Assembly: GCA_963755435.1 (NCBI GenBank)
Contig: CAVWJX010000005.1
Coordinates: 992,001-1,056,000 of the forward strand
Source: AP-15 sp963755435
GTDB taxonomy: Bacteria > Pseudomonadota > Alphaproteobacteria > ATCC43930 > CGMCC-115725
Length of the DNA stretch: 64,000 nucleotides
Reading direction: 5' to 3'
The position numbers were made by a program, and so were the translations under genes. This document shows, one piece after another, positions 18,404 through 27,439 of this stretch. The notes under the pieces are model-generated. The model worked only from the letters and a program-made list of their open reading frames with translations, did no database searches and was not told the origin of the DNA. Every line of letters begins with the position of its first letter. The first letter of the stretch is position 1.

Positions 18404-19708
18404 ATGGTCACCGAAAGCCGAAGCTCGGGAAGCAAGGTCTTCCCTGAAATCCGGATTTGCTTTTTTGCGAAGGCACCGGTCGTGCTGCCGCGCTGGACGC
18501 CCGCGGTCGTGCTCCTGGTCATGGTCGCGAGCGGCGCCGGCCTGTGGTGGCTCGCGGCCAAAAGCAGCGCGGAACGGCGTCTTGTCGCCGATGAGGAAGC
18601 CGCGATCGATCGCGGCCAAACCGCGGATGCCGGTCTGCGCGGGGATCTCGCCAGCCTTGAGGGCCGGCTCGCCGCCACCGACCGACAGCGCCAGGCAGTG
18701 GAATCCGACGCATTGTTTGAGGACGGCCGCCTTGCCGAACTCGCCGCTGCGCTCGCCGGGTCGCGGCAGGCGTTGCAGCAGGAGCAAGCCAAGAGCGCCG
18801 CGCTGACAACGCGGCTCGGTAAGACCAACGCCGACCGCGCCGCCGCCGCGGCGCAGTTTGCGCGATACCAGGCAAATCTTTCGCAGATGGTCGACGATCT
18901 TCGCCGGCTTGGCGCGGCCCGCGGCATCGCCGGGTATTTGCGCGCGCGCCTGCAGGTGCAGCTCGAGGCGCTCGGACGCGCGCTGGCGCAGCCGCCGCCG
19001 ATGACGGCCGCGGCTCAGCCGGCAGCGAACGATGCGACCGGCGCCGCAGCGGATGATCTGGGATACCGCCAGATCGCCCAGTTCGAGCGCGCGCTCGGCT
19101 CGGCCGGAATCGACGTCGCCCGCCTGTTCGCGCAGCTCGGGCATGCCCCGGCCGAAGGTGGCCCGTTCGTGCCACCGCCCAAGGCCAATCAGCCGGTCAA
19201 CACCTTCGACCCCGAAAAGCTGGCAGCGATCCGCGGGCTGGCAAAGGTGCTGCCGATCGAGGCGCCGCTCGTGCAATACCGGGTCGGCAGCCCGTTCGGG
19301 CCGCGGCTAGACCCGTTCAACGACCGGGCCGCCTTCCACACCGGCATCGACATGGATGCGCCCTATAATTCGCCGGTCTATGCGACGGCGGCGGGCACGG
19401 TCATTTATGCCGGCTGGCTCGGCGCCTACGGCAAAACCGTCGAGATCGACCACGGCTTCGGCATCGACACGCTTTATGCCCATTTGCACCGCTGCCTGGT
19501 CGCGGTCGGTGAGCAGGTCGCGGCGCAGGCTGAAATCGGCCTCGTCGGCACCACCGGGCGCAGCACCGGCCCGCACGTGCATTACGAGGTGCGGGTCAAC
19601 GGTCAGCCGCAAGATCCCGAAAAATTTATGGCGCTTTCCCGGCTGATCCCGGTCGCGGCCCGAGCGGTCAGCCCAGCGGCAGCTGAACCAGTAGGAAGTA
19701 GCCGTTGA
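18404..19708 (+). CDS. M23 (LytM-type) zinc metallopeptidase, membrane anchored
   Basis: A 434-residue predicted murein endopeptidase. One membrane segment at about 31-52 follows a short cytoplasmic tail. A long Ala/Gln-rich helical, probably coiled-coil, region runs from about 55 to 195. The M23 domain is at 290-415, with zinc ligands His312 and Asp316 (FHTGIDMD) and His393 in HVH (391-393), and the catalytic-site His in LYAHLH (360). All key residues are present, so it should be active in the periplasm on peptidoglycan. GGTGGGGAAAC precedes the ATG. Its last 41 bases overlap the convergent next gene. Confidence 0.9.
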   Translation: MVTESRSSGSKVFPEIRICFFAKAPVVLPRWTPAVVLLVMVASGAGLWWLAAKSSAERRLVADEEAAIDRGQTADAGLRGDLASLEGRLAATDRQRQAVESDALFEDGRLAELAAALAGSRQALQQEQAKSAALTTRLGKTNADRAAAAAQFARYQANLSQMVDDLRRLGAARGIAGYLRARLQVQLEALGRALAQPPPMTAAAQPAANDATGAAADDLGYRQIAQFERALGSAGIDVARLFAQLGHAPAEGGPFVPPPKANQPVNTFDPEKLAAIRGLAKVLPIEAPLVQYRVGSPFGPRLDPFNDRAAFHTGIDMDAPYNSPVYATAAGTVIYAGWLGAYGKTVEIDHGFGIDTLYAHLHRCLVAVGEQVAAQAEIGLVGTTGRSTGPHVHYEVRVNGQPQDPEKFMALSRLIPVAARAVSPAAAEPVGSSR

Positions 19709-20282
19709 GCATCAGCAGCACGGCGAGGAAGGCGAGCACCCCGCTCAAGTGCAGCAGCGGACGCGAGGCGGCGACGATGGCGACCGAACCCAGCACGATC
19801 GCGATCTGAAACAGCGCTTCGGAAAAATCGAAGTTCGGATCTTCGCGAGCGGCGCGCTCGCGCCGCGTTTCCCATGTCTTGGCCGTAGCCAGCAGCTCTT
19901 TTTTGCCGCGGCCGCCGACCGGGTCGCTTTCATAGCGCGCGGCTTTGGCCCGCCAGCGCGCGATCATGTCGGCAATCTGCGCCTTGGCCGCCGGCGGCAT
20001 CGCCGGGTCGGCGGCAAGCCGGGCGGCGAGCTGGTCGGCGGCCAGCCGGTAGTCGGTCTGGCGGATATCTTTCGACTGGTAATAGGCATAGGTATCGGAG
20101 GCCTGGATGTTGGCGTTCAGCATCGTCTTGGTCGCGTTCGACCCGCCGAGCGTGGTGATCGCCAGCAGCATCGCGACGACGCCGAGATAAATCCCGGTGA
20201 ATTTGCGGAAGCTCGCATCTGCCTCGACCCGGCGCTCAGCCTCTTCCCCGCGTATCGCATCGGCGATCTCTTGCGCTTCCAC
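19668..20282 (-). CDS. DUF4337 family membrane protein
   Basis: About 204 residues of unknown function. An N-terminal charged helix is followed by a membrane segment (GIYLGVVAMLLAITTLGG), a soluble middle with the YAYYQSKDIRQTDYRLA stretch typical of DUF4337, and two C-terminal membrane segments (about 160-200). I prefer GTG 20282 because AGGAGGAACGG lies just upstream. A TTG start six codons earlier is the alternative. The gene converges on the M23 peptidase with a 41-base overlap of coding ends. Confidence 0.8.
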   Translation of the reverse strand: MEAQEIADAIRGEEAERRVEADASFRKFTGIYLGVVAMLLAITTLGGSNATKTMLNANIQASDTYAYYQSKDIRQTDYRLAADQLAARLAADPAMPPAAKAQIADMIARWRAKAARYESDPVGGRGKKELLATAKTWETRRERAAREDPNFDFSEALFQIAIVLGSVAIVAASRPLLHLSGVLAFLAVLLMLNGYFLLVQLPLG

Positions 20283-20511
20283 CCGTTCCTCCTGGGTCAA
20301 CAGCTGGGCGAGATTCGCCGATTTGCCAGCCGGGTCAAGACCGCGAGCGGGCCGTGCGCCGCATCAGAACAATCATATTTCCAATGTGTCTGCAGTTCGG
20401 GCGTGCACGGGTTCCGGCCCTGGCTTGCCAAGGGTGCGTCGTTCGATCCGGATCAGGGTCCCCCGCCATCGATCTCCGACGACGAGATGTTTACGCAATC
20501 CCCCGGCGCGT

Positions 20512-21717
20512 TCAGGCGGCGCGGCTCAGAGTTAGCCTGTCCCACACATCGGCGAGGCCCGCCACCAGCGCCTCGATGTCAGCCTCGCTGTGCAGCGGGG
20601 TCGGGGTCAGGCGCAGACGCTCGCTGCCCCGGGGCACGGTCGGGTAGTTGATCGGCTGCACATAGAGATGGTGGCGGTGCAACAGCGCGTCGCAGGCGGC
20701 CTTGCACAATTCGGCGTCGCCGACGATGACCGGGACGATATGGCTCGGCGAGCGCATTACCGGCAATTCCGCTTCGGCGAGGCGGCGCTTCAGGGTCGCC
20801 GCGCGCTGCTGGTGCAGGTCGCGCTCGACCCGACTCCCCTTCAGATGGCGCAGACTGGCAAGCGCGCCGGCGGCCAGCACCGGCGGCAGCGACGTCGTAA
20901 AGATAAAGCCCGGCGCGTGGCTGCGCAAAAAATCGATCAGCGCCGCGGAGCCGGCGACATAGCCGCCCATCACCCCGAATGCCTTGCCGAGCGTCCCCTG
21001 GATCACGCTCGGGCGGTGCATGACGCCGTCGCGCTCGGCAATGCCGCCGCCGCGTGCGCCATAAAGGCCGACCGCGTGCACCTCGTCGAGATAGGTCATC
21101 GCGCCGTGCTGATCGGCCATATCGCACAGCCTGCCGATCGGGGCGATGTCGCCATCCATCGAATAGACCGATTCGAAGCAGACGAGCTTTGGCCGCTCGG
21201 CGCCGAGGCCCGCCAGAAGGCGTGCCAGATCGTCCGGGTCGTTGTGGCGAAAGATGTGCTTTTCGGCCCGGCTATGGCGGATGCCGGCGATCATCGAGGC
21301 GTGGTTCTGTGCGTCCGACAGCACCACCGTCTGCGGCATCTCGCGCGCCAGCGTCGACAACACCGCTTCGTTGGCGACATAGCCCGAGGTGAAGACCAAG
21401 GCAGCTTCGCGGCCGTGCAGATCGGCGAGCTCGCGCTCGAGCAGCAGATGGAGGTGGCTGTTGCCCGAGATGTTGCGGGTGCCGCCGGCGCCGGCGCCAT
21501 AGTCGCGCAGCGCCGCAGCCATCGCCGCCAGCACCGAGGGATGCTGGCCCATGCCCAGATAGTCGTTCGAGCACCACACCGTCACCTCGGCGCCGACGCG
21601 GTGGTCGAAGGCGCGCGGAAAGCTGCCGCAACGCCGCTCCAGTTCGGCGAAGACGCGATAGCGCCCTTCGGCGCGCAACGCCGCAAGACGGCGAGTGAAA
21701 AAGGCTTCGTAGTCCAT
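20512..21717 (-). CDS. hemA: 5-aminolevulinate synthase
   Basis: A 401-residue PLP enzyme condensing glycine and succinyl-CoA to 5-aminolevulinate, the first step of tetrapyrrole synthesis by the C4 route used by Alphaproteobacteria. The chain starts MDYEAFF. Visible are the glycine-rich GAGAGGTRNISGN, the DEVHAVGLYG cofactor segment, the PLP Lys in GTLGKAFGVMGGY and the C-terminal NYPTVPRGSERLRLTPTP. Length is normal. hemF lies at the other end of the window. The alternative, another alpha-oxoamine synthase such as AKB ligase, is unlikely given the GTRNISG and NYPTV motifs. Confidence 0.95.
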   Translation of the reverse strand: MDYEAFFTRRLAALRAEGRYRVFAELERRCGSFPRAFDHRVGAEVTVWCSNDYLGMGQHPSVLAAMAAALRDYGAGAGGTRNISGNSHLHLLLERELADLHGREAALVFTSGYVANEAVLSTLAREMPQTVVLSDAQNHASMIAGIRHSRAEKHIFRHNDPDDLARLLAGLGAERPKLVCFESVYSMDGDIAPIGRLCDMADQHGAMTYLDEVHAVGLYGARGGGIAERDGVMHRPSVIQGTLGKAFGVMGGYVAGSAALIDFLRSHAPGFIFTTSLPPVLAAGALASLRHLKGSRVERDLHQQRAATLKRRLAEAELPVMRSPSHIVPVIVGDAELCKAACDALLHRHHLYVQPINYPTVPRGSERLRLTPTPLHSEADIEALVAGLADVWDRLTLSRAA

Positions 21718-21887
21718 CGACCGCCAAACCCCCCAGGAGCACCGACGATAGCACAAACCGGCGCGGCGCTCGCGGACGCCGTGTCGCAGGCGGCCGGCCC
21801 GCTGAATTGCCTGGCACGGCGCCGGGAGGGTGAAATTCTGGCCTCGGTCGGCCGCGATCCGGGCCGCCGCCCCATCGGATGGCCAAA

Positions 21888-22967
21888 TCACGGATCGGCG
21901 ACGACGATCAGGTGGCCAGCACCCGGGGCGACCGCCGCGCCGACGACATCGCCGACCGCGAGGCCCAAATTGCGCACCTGCCGTGCCAGCGCGCGCACCG
22001 AGAGGGGAAAGCCGCAATCGAGCTCGATCCGCGCCACCATGCCTTCGTTTTTGACGGAGACCACCCGCCCGTTGAACCCGCCACCGCCAGGCGCGGCTCC
22101 GCCCCGATGAATATCGATATCCTCGGCCCGGACGCAGAGCCAGACCGCGGCGGCGCAGCCGGCGCCAAGGTCGCCGACCGCGACATCGATCCGCTTTCCG
22201 GCAACCGTGATCGTGGCGCTGTCGCCGGTGCGCTCGACGATGCGGCCGGGGAGAATGTTCTCAAAGCCGACGAACTCGGCGACGAAGCGATTGGCTGGTG
22301 CGGCGAAGACCATTTCGGCCGGGCCCGACTGGACGATCGCGCCGTCGCGCATGATCATGACCCGGTCGGCCAACGCCAAAGCGTCGCCGTGGTCGTGGGT
22401 GACGAAGATCGCCGGCACACCAGCGCCGCGCAAAAATTTTTCGAGATCGCCGCGCAACCGCTCGCGAGTTTGCGCATCGATTGCCGAAAAGGGTTCGTCG
22501 AAAAGAAATAGATCGGGCTCGGCGGCGAGCGCGCGGGCCAATGCCACGCGCTGCTTTTCGCCCGGGCTCAAACCCGCCGGATAGCGGCGGGCGAGATGCG
22601 CGATGCCGAGTTCGGAGAGCAGTTCGGCGAGGCTGTGCCGCGGCAGATTGCGGCGCGGCCGGCGCAGGCCGATGGCGATGTTGGCGGCCACGCTCAGATG
22701 CGGGAAAAGGCCGAAATCCTGAAACAGCAGGGCGATGTTGCGGCGCTCCGGCGGCAGCCGGGTCACCGCCCGCCCGCCGATCGTGATCCGGCCGCTGTCG
22801 GGGCGATGAAACCCGGCGATGGTTTCGAGGGTCAGAGACTTGCCGGCGCCGTTGGGTCCGAGGATCGCCAGGATCTCGCCCGGCTGCACCGCGAAATCGA
22901 GCTGCCTCAAAGCGAACCCGCCGAGACGCAGCGACAGATTTTCGACGGCAACGGCGGCCGCGGTCAC
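21888..22967 (-). CDS. wtpC: tungstate/molybdate ABC transporter ATPase (WtpC/ModC type)
   Basis: A 359-residue ATPase. Walker A GPNGAGKS (about 38), Q-loop LLFQDFGLFPHLS, signature LSPGEKQRVALARAL, Walker B LFLFDEPFSAID and H-loop FVTHDHGDA are all present. A C-terminal TOBE-like oxyanion or regulatory domain (about 240-355) follows. The GTG start overlaps the permease stop by 4 bases. Substrate assignment rests on the binding protein encoded upstream in the same operon. Confidence 0.88.
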   Translation of the reverse strand: MTAAAVAVENLSLRLGGFALRQLDFAVQPGEILAILGPNGAGKSLTLETIAGFHRPDSGRITIGGRAVTRLPPERRNIALLFQDFGLFPHLSVAANIAIGLRRPRRNLPRHSLAELLSELGIAHLARRYPAGLSPGEKQRVALARALAAEPDLFLFDEPFSAIDAQTRERLRGDLEKFLRGAGVPAIFVTHDHGDALALADRVMIMRDGAIVQSGPAEMVFAAPANRFVAEFVGFENILPGRIVERTGDSATITVAGKRIDVAVGDLGAGCAAAVWLCVRAEDIDIHRGGAAPGGGGFNGRVVSVKNEGMVARIELDCGFPLSVRALARQVRNLGLAVGDVVGAAVAPGAGHLIVVADP

Positions 22968-23827
22968 CGGCTACCGATCGCGCCCGCACCGTTTGCGTAG
23001 GCGAGGCGGCGGAACAGGATGAACAGCGCCAGCGAAACCGCCAGCAGCATGACCGAGGCGGCGGCGGCCTCGTCAAGACCGGAGCGGACGAACAGCGTGT
23101 AGATCCGCACCGGCGCCGTCATCGGATAGTAGGCGAGGATCATGACCGCGCCGAACTCGCTGATCGAGCGGGCATAGGTCAGGGTCAGGCCGGTCAGGAT
23201 GCTGCGCCGGGCCAACGGCAGGCTGACCCGCAACCAGGTGCGCCACGGCCCGAGGCCCAGGGTGCGAGCGATCTTTTCGAGCCGCGGATCGACATTCTCG
23301 AAGCCGATCCGCGCCGCGTTGACCGTGTACGGCGCGGAGACGAACAGCATCGCCGCGACGATGCCGGCGAGGGTCCCCCAAAACTTCAGCCCAACGAGTG
23401 CGGCCGGCGCCCCGACGATCCCGTCGCGGCCCAGCACCAGCAGGAGGGCGATGCCGGCGACGGTGTGCGGGACCGCGAGCGGCAGGTCGACGATGGCGGC
23501 GACGAGGCTCTTTCCGGGAAAGGCGGAGCGGGCCAGAAGATAGGCGAGCGGCACGCCGAGGAGGCCGGCGACGGTCGCGGTCAGCAGCGCCGCTTCGAGG
23601 CTGAGCCGCAGCGCCTGCCACAAATCGGCGGTCCGAAAAGCGGCGGCGAGGCTCGCCCCGCTGGGTGTCGCCGCCAGCGCCAGCAGCGGCACGATGATGA
23701 AGGCGCCGAGCAGGCCGCCGAGCAGCCAGCACACGAGGAAGACACCGCGCGGATGGCTCGGCGGGGGGTGCCGCGCCCAGCTTGGCCTGGTAACGAGGTC
23801 GGCGGCCGCGGTCACCGCGCCGGCCAC
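22964..23827 (-). CDS. wtpB: tungstate/molybdate ABC transporter permease (WtpB/ModB type)
   Basis: A 287-residue inner-membrane permease with about six hydrophobic segments. The cytoplasmic EAA-type loop is clear (KIARTLGLGPWRTWLRVSLP). The GTG start at 23827 overlaps the end of the binding-protein gene by 16 bases and its end overlaps wtpC, so the three are translated as one unit. The nearest families are the WtpB/ModB permeases. Confidence 0.88.
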   Translation of the reverse strand: MAGAVTAAADLVTRPSWARHPPPSHPRGVFLVCWLLGGLLGAFIIVPLLALAATPSGASLAAAFRTADLWQALRLSLEAALLTATVAGLLGVPLAYLLARSAFPGKSLVAAIVDLPLAVPHTVAGIALLLVLGRDGIVGAPAALVGLKFWGTLAGIVAAMLFVSAPYTVNAARIGFENVDPRLEKIARTLGLGPWRTWLRVSLPLARRSILTGLTLTYARSISEFGAVMILAYYPMTAPVRIYTLFVRSGLDEAAAASVMLLAVSLALFILFRRLAYANGAGAIGSR

Positions 23828-24783
23828 GGCCTGACCAGCGCGCGCAGGGCCGCGGGAAGCTTGCCGGGATCGGGCGCATAGGCCGGGGCGAGGCCGCCAA
23901 AGCCGTCGGCCGTGATGATCCGCTGACCCTGCGGCCCGAGCAGCAGGGCGACATATTTCGCCGCCAAATCGGGGTGCGCGGCATTGGTCGGCACGCTGAC
24001 GGCATAGACGATCGGCGTGCCCGGCACGTCGCCGTTTTTGGTATGCGCGACGGCCTTGGCATAAGCCGCGCCATCCGCCGGATCGCCGAGGTCGATCTGC
24101 GGCGGCAGGTCGAGATAGCGCAGGTGGTGCTGCAATGCGTCGGAGCGGTAGATCGCCAGATAATCAATCTGACCGATCTGCAGCGCGGCGATCAGCGAGG
24201 TCTCGGTGTCGCGCATGTTCGCCTTCGGCGCATTGGCGAGGATCGCGGCGGCCAGGCCGGGCACATGGTAGTAGCTCTGGGCCAAGCTCAGCATCTGCAA
24301 AGTCTGATAGCCGGACGGGTCGGTATCGGGATTGGAGCGGCCGATCTCGACCCCGGGTCGCGCCAGGATGCGATACCAGTTCTGTGGCGTGATCTCGCCG
24401 GCATATTTGCTGTTGTCGGTATAGACAAAGGTGATCGCGTTGCGGGCAAAGCCCGCATACCACGTCGCATAGCCGGGGCGGCCGGTCCGGGCATACAGAT
24501 ATTTCGGGATGACGTTGTAGTCGGCGACCGCGATCACGTCGCAGGGCTGGTGCAGCGCGGTGATCTGGCGCGCCATCTTGACGCTGCCGCCGAACTGCGG
24601 CTGCACCGCGACATCGGGATGCTCGCGCGCAAAGATCGCATCGAGTGCGCGAAACGGCTCGGCCAAGGTGCCGGCGGCAAAGACGTCGAGCTTGACTGTT
24701 TCGGCCGATCGCGCCGCGCAGCTGATGGCGGCCACGGCCAGCAGCACGACAGCCCCAACGGCCAGGCGCATTGGACCAAACAT
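23812..24783 (-). CDS. wtpA: tungstate/molybdate-binding protein (WtpA type)
   Basis: A 323-residue periplasmic substrate-binding protein with a signal peptide (about 1-26). Features of the WtpA oxyanion-binding family are clear: AGTLAEPF near the mature N-terminus, the PDVAVQPQFGGSV stretch, DVIAVADYNVIPKYL, YTDNSKYA, the loop SNPDTDPSGYQ and LPPQIDLGD. I chose ATG 24783 (MFGPMRLAV) because CGAGGAAATTG lies just upstream. ATG 24771 is also possible. Binding of tungstate versus molybdate cannot be decided from sequence. It could feed the molybdenum hydroxylase at the start of the window. Confidence 0.88.
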   Translation of the reverse strand: MFGPMRLAVGAVVLLAVAAISCAARSAETVKLDVFAAGTLAEPFRALDAIFAREHPDVAVQPQFGGSVKMARQITALHQPCDVIAVADYNVIPKYLYARTGRPGYATWYAGFARNAITFVYTDNSKYAGEITPQNWYRILARPGVEIGRSNPDTDPSGYQTLQMLSLAQSYYHVPGLAAAILANAPKANMRDTETSLIAALQIGQIDYLAIYRSDALQHHLRYLDLPPQIDLGDPADGAAYAKAVAHTKNGDVPGTPIVYAVSVPTNAAHPDLAAKYVALLLGPQGQRIITADGFGGLAPAYAPDPGKLPAALRALVRPWPAR

Positions 24784-24802
24784 CAATTTCCTCGGGGGTC
24801 GG

Positions 24803-25102
24803 CTATTTCGCGGCGGCGCATACGAACGTGGCGCGGGCCGGCAGCAGCAATGAACAATAATCGAGCTTCCAGTCGGTGTCAACGCGCGTGGCGCGCGTGC
24901 TGGGAGCGCATTCGGCCTGCGCCTCTTTGCCCACCTCGGCGCGGGAGCTGACCATCGCGTCGTAGCAGATCGCCACCCGCATTCCGCTGTCCCTTACCCC
25001 GGCGGCGGCGGGCTGCGGATAGGTCGGATAGGGATCGAGCGCCGTGCAGCCGGCGAGCCCCGTCGCCAACGCCAGTAACGCGCCCGTCGCGGCCCGCCTC
25101 AT
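24803..25102 (-). CDS. small lipoprotein of unknown function
   Basis: A 99-residue protein with a lipoprotein signal: a positively charged N-terminus, a hydrophobic stretch and the lipobox LAGC (Cys19). The mature part holds four further Cys (in AICYD, AECAP, DYCSL and FVCAA), which could form disulfides in the periplasm. I do not recognise the family. Its ATG overlaps the amidase stop by 4 bases and it ends 19 bases before wtpA, so it is cotranscribed with both. A role in metal uptake is only suggested by position. Confidence 0.75.
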   Translation of the reverse strand: MRRAATGALLALATGLAGCTALDPYPTYPQPAAAGVRDSGMRVAICYDAMVSSRAEVGKEAQAECAPSTRATRVDTDWKLDYCSLLLPARATFVCAAAK

Positions 25103-26388
25103 GCCGTCTCGGCGAGCGCCTGTTCAAGAAACGCCGCGCAGGCCAAGAGGCGCGCATCGTCCTGCAGGCGCCCGACGAGTTGAACCCCGGTCGGCAGGCC
25201 GCTGTCACCCCAGCGCGCCGGCACCGTCGCGCAGGGGGTGCCGAGCAGGGTCCACATCCGGTTGAACACCGGGTCCCCGGTGTAGCCGAGCCCGGCCGGC
25301 GCCTCGCCCGCTGCGGCCGGCGTCAGGATCGCATCGACCCCGGCGAAAAATCCGGCGAGACCGGCGCGGGCAGTCTCGGCAAGGGCGCGTGCGGCGTCGT
25401 ATTCCTCGGCGCCGACCGCCATCCCGGCGTCGAGCTGCTGGGCCAGGCGCGGCGACAATTCGGCGCTGTGTGACAGCCGCTCATGGGCCAGGCCGCGCGC
25501 CATCTCGTAACCCATGATCCGGTCCTGCGCCTCGTTGAGCCGGCGATGCTCAGGCGCGATCGCCAGCTCGGCGACCACGGCGCCGGCGCGTTCGAGCGCG
25601 GCCCGCGTCGCATCCAAGGCGGCCGCCGCCTCTGGTTCGGCTTCCTCCCACATCGGGGTGCGGTAGAGGCCGAACCGCGGGGCTTGCGCCGGCATCGCCA
25701 GATGGCGCAGCGCTGGCCGCTCGCTCAGCACGCCGGCGAAAAAGGCCGCGTCCGCGACATTGCCGGCGAGCACGCCGACGGTGTCGAGGCTGTCGGCGAG
25801 CGGCTTGACCCCGGCCCGGCTGATCAGCCCGAAACTCGGCTTGTAGCCGACGACGCCGCAGAACGCGGCCGGGCGGATCACCGAGCCGGCGGTCTGGGTG
25901 CCAAAGGCGAGCGGCGCCATGCCGTCGGCGACCGCCGCCGCCGAGCCGCTCGACGAGCCGCCCGGAGTGTGTGCCGGGTTGTGCGGGTTGGCGGTCTTGC
26001 CCGGGGTGAAGGCGGCGAATTCGGTGGTCACGGTCTTGCCCAGCACGACGGCACCGGCGGCGCGGGCGAGCGCCACGCAGGCGGCGTCGGCGGCCGGAAG
26101 GTGGCCGCGGTAGATCGCCGAGCCGTAGCCGGTCGGCATGTCCGATGTGTCGATCAGGTCCTTGACCGCGATCGGGACCCCATGGAGGGGCCCGCGCGGC
26201 GGCTCGCGGTCGCGCCGGCGCGCCTCGTCCAATACTCGATCGCGATCGAGATACTGCCAGGCGCCGACGACATCCTCGCGCGCCGCGATCCGGTCGAGAT
26301 AGGCGGTCGCCAGCGCCTCGGCTGAAAGTTCGCGCGCGGCGATCTGGCGGGCGGCCTCGCGGGCGGTCAGCGAGCGCGGTTCGGTCAC
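25099..26388 (-). CDS. amidase signature family hydrolase
   Basis: About 429 residues. The Ser-cisSer-Lys triad of the amidase signature family is visible: Lys in VAVKDLID, the first Ser in the glycine/serine-rich GGSSSGSAAA, and the nucleophile in GTQTAGSVIRPAAFCG. The C-terminus has GLPTGVQLVG as in the family. It is a stand-alone amidase, not recognisably GatA, and its substrate is unknown. I prefer GTG 26388 (GGTGGAG seven bases upstream). GTG 26400 or TTG 26403 are alternatives. It is first in a minus-strand operon with the lipoprotein and wtpABC. Confidence 0.9.
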   Translation of the reverse strand: MTEPRSLTAREAARQIAARELSAEALATAYLDRIAAREDVVGAWQYLDRDRVLDEARRRDREPPRGPLHGVPIAVKDLIDTSDMPTGYGSAIYRGHLPAADAACVALARAAGAVVLGKTVTTEFAAFTPGKTANPHNPAHTPGGSSSGSAAAVADGMAPLAFGTQTAGSVIRPAAFCGVVGYKPSFGLISRAGVKPLADSLDTVGVLAGNVADAAFFAGVLSERPALRHLAMPAQAPRFGLYRTPMWEEAEPEAAAALDATRAALERAGAVVAELAIAPEHRRLNEAQDRIMGYEMARGLAHERLSHSAELSPRLAQQLDAGMAVGAEEYDAARALAETARAGLAGFFAGVDAILTPAAAGEAPAGLGYTGDPVFNRMWTLLGTPCATVPARWGDSGLPTGVQLVGRLQDDARLLACAAFLEQALAETA

Positions 26389-26546
26389 GGCGGTCTCCAC
26401 CAAAGGATGGCCGAGTCTCGCATATCCCGGGATCGCCGCACAGGTGCGAACGGCGGCACCGGCCCGGTTTCGGGTGCATATAAGGGTTGGTAAGGTCGGG
26501 CTCGGGGCGATCGCCGCGGGCCAGCGGACGGCGCGGAGGCATCACC

Positions 26547-26747
26547 ATGGCCCAACCCCCCGACGACCAAGAAGGCGGCGAACGCTCGCGAGCCGGGGCG
26601 GTGATCGGGCTCGTTGTGATTTTGGTGCTGGTCGTCGCCGCGGTCTACGTCGTCAACGCGCTGCGCAAGGAGTCCAACCTCGAGGATTGCCTGATGTCCG
26701 GCCGGAGGAATTGCGTGCCGATCGAGGTTCCTTCCTACAGGCGATAG
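26547..26747 (+). CDS. small single-pass membrane protein
   Basis: A 66-residue protein with a hydrophilic N-terminus, one strong membrane helix (about 17-38, rich in Val, Ile and Leu) and a short tail with the Cys-containing motif LEDCLMSGRRNC. GCGGAGGC lies upstream of ATG 26547. Small proteins with this tail pattern seem familiar from Alphaproteobacteria, but I know no function. It is divergent from the amidase operon. Confidence 0.65.
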   Translation: MAQPPDDQEGGERSRAGAVIGLVVILVLVVAAVYVVNALRKESNLEDCLMSGRRNCVPIEVPSYRR

Positions 26748-26825
26748 AGCGGGGCCGGCGGGAGATAGAGCGGCGGCCGGCCGCCTGCTAGGATCGCCGT
26801 TGCCGACAAACAAGGGAGCGGCACG

Positions 26826-27439
26826 ATGATCGAGATCCCGGCGCGCCGCGGCAAGGCGGCGCATTTGCGCCGCGGCCAGACGGTCGAAGTGGTCAACACC
26901 AAGGGCCAGCAGGTGGTCGACACCTGGGCGTTTGCCGCCGTCGACTGGGCGGCGACCTGGGCGGCGATCTGGGCGAGTTCATGTCGATGGAGCACAGCCG
27001 CGTCGCCATCGGCCGCATCATCCCGGCGGTCGGCGACACCTTCGTCACCAACCGGCGGCGGCCGATCCTGACCCTCGTCGCGGACAATTCGGGCGGCATC
27101 CACGACACCCTCTTTGCCGCCTGCGACCGCTGGCGCTACGAGACGCTCGGCTTCACCGAATATCACGACAATTGCGCCGACAATCTCGCCGCGGCATTGG
27201 CCGCGCTCGGGCTCGCCGCGCCGCACACGCCGGCGCCGCTCAATCTCTTCATGAACATCCCGGTCGTCGACGGCAGCCGGGTCGAGGTGCGGCCGCCGGT
27301 CAGCACCCCCGGCAGCCATGTGGCATTGCGCGCCGAAATCGATTGCATCGTTGCTTTTTCGGCTTGCCCGCAGGATCTGCTGCCGGTCAACGGCCGGGCG
27401 ATGCAGCCGACGCATGCGCATTTCGCGATTTCCGGCTGA
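26826..27439 (+). pseudogene. urea-carboxylase-associated DUF1989 family protein, split by one frameshift
   Basis: The N-terminal part reads in one frame from ATG 26826 (IEIPARRGKAAHLRRGQTVEVVN then QQVVDTWAF). The rest reads in another frame from about 26955 (GDLGEFMSMEHSRVAIGRI to QPTHAHFAISG). Both match one DUF1989 protein, which binds metal and is linked to urea carboxylase or urea amide metabolism in relatives. Adding one base inside the tandem repeat at 26942-26976 restores a frame of about 204 codons. Either the gene is broken or a base is missing from the assembly. No urea carboxylase gene is nearby. Confidence 0.8.
26942..26976 (+). repeat. imperfect 12-bp tandem repeat, three units, first unit one base short
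   Basis: Units are CGACTGGGCGG (26942-26952, 11 bases), CGACCTGGGCGG (26953-26964) and CGATCTGGGCGA (26965-26976). At full length each unit encodes Asp-Leu-Gly-Gly or Asp-Leu-Gly-Glu. The missing C of unit 1 coincides with the frameshift in the DUF1989 gene. Confidence 0.85.
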
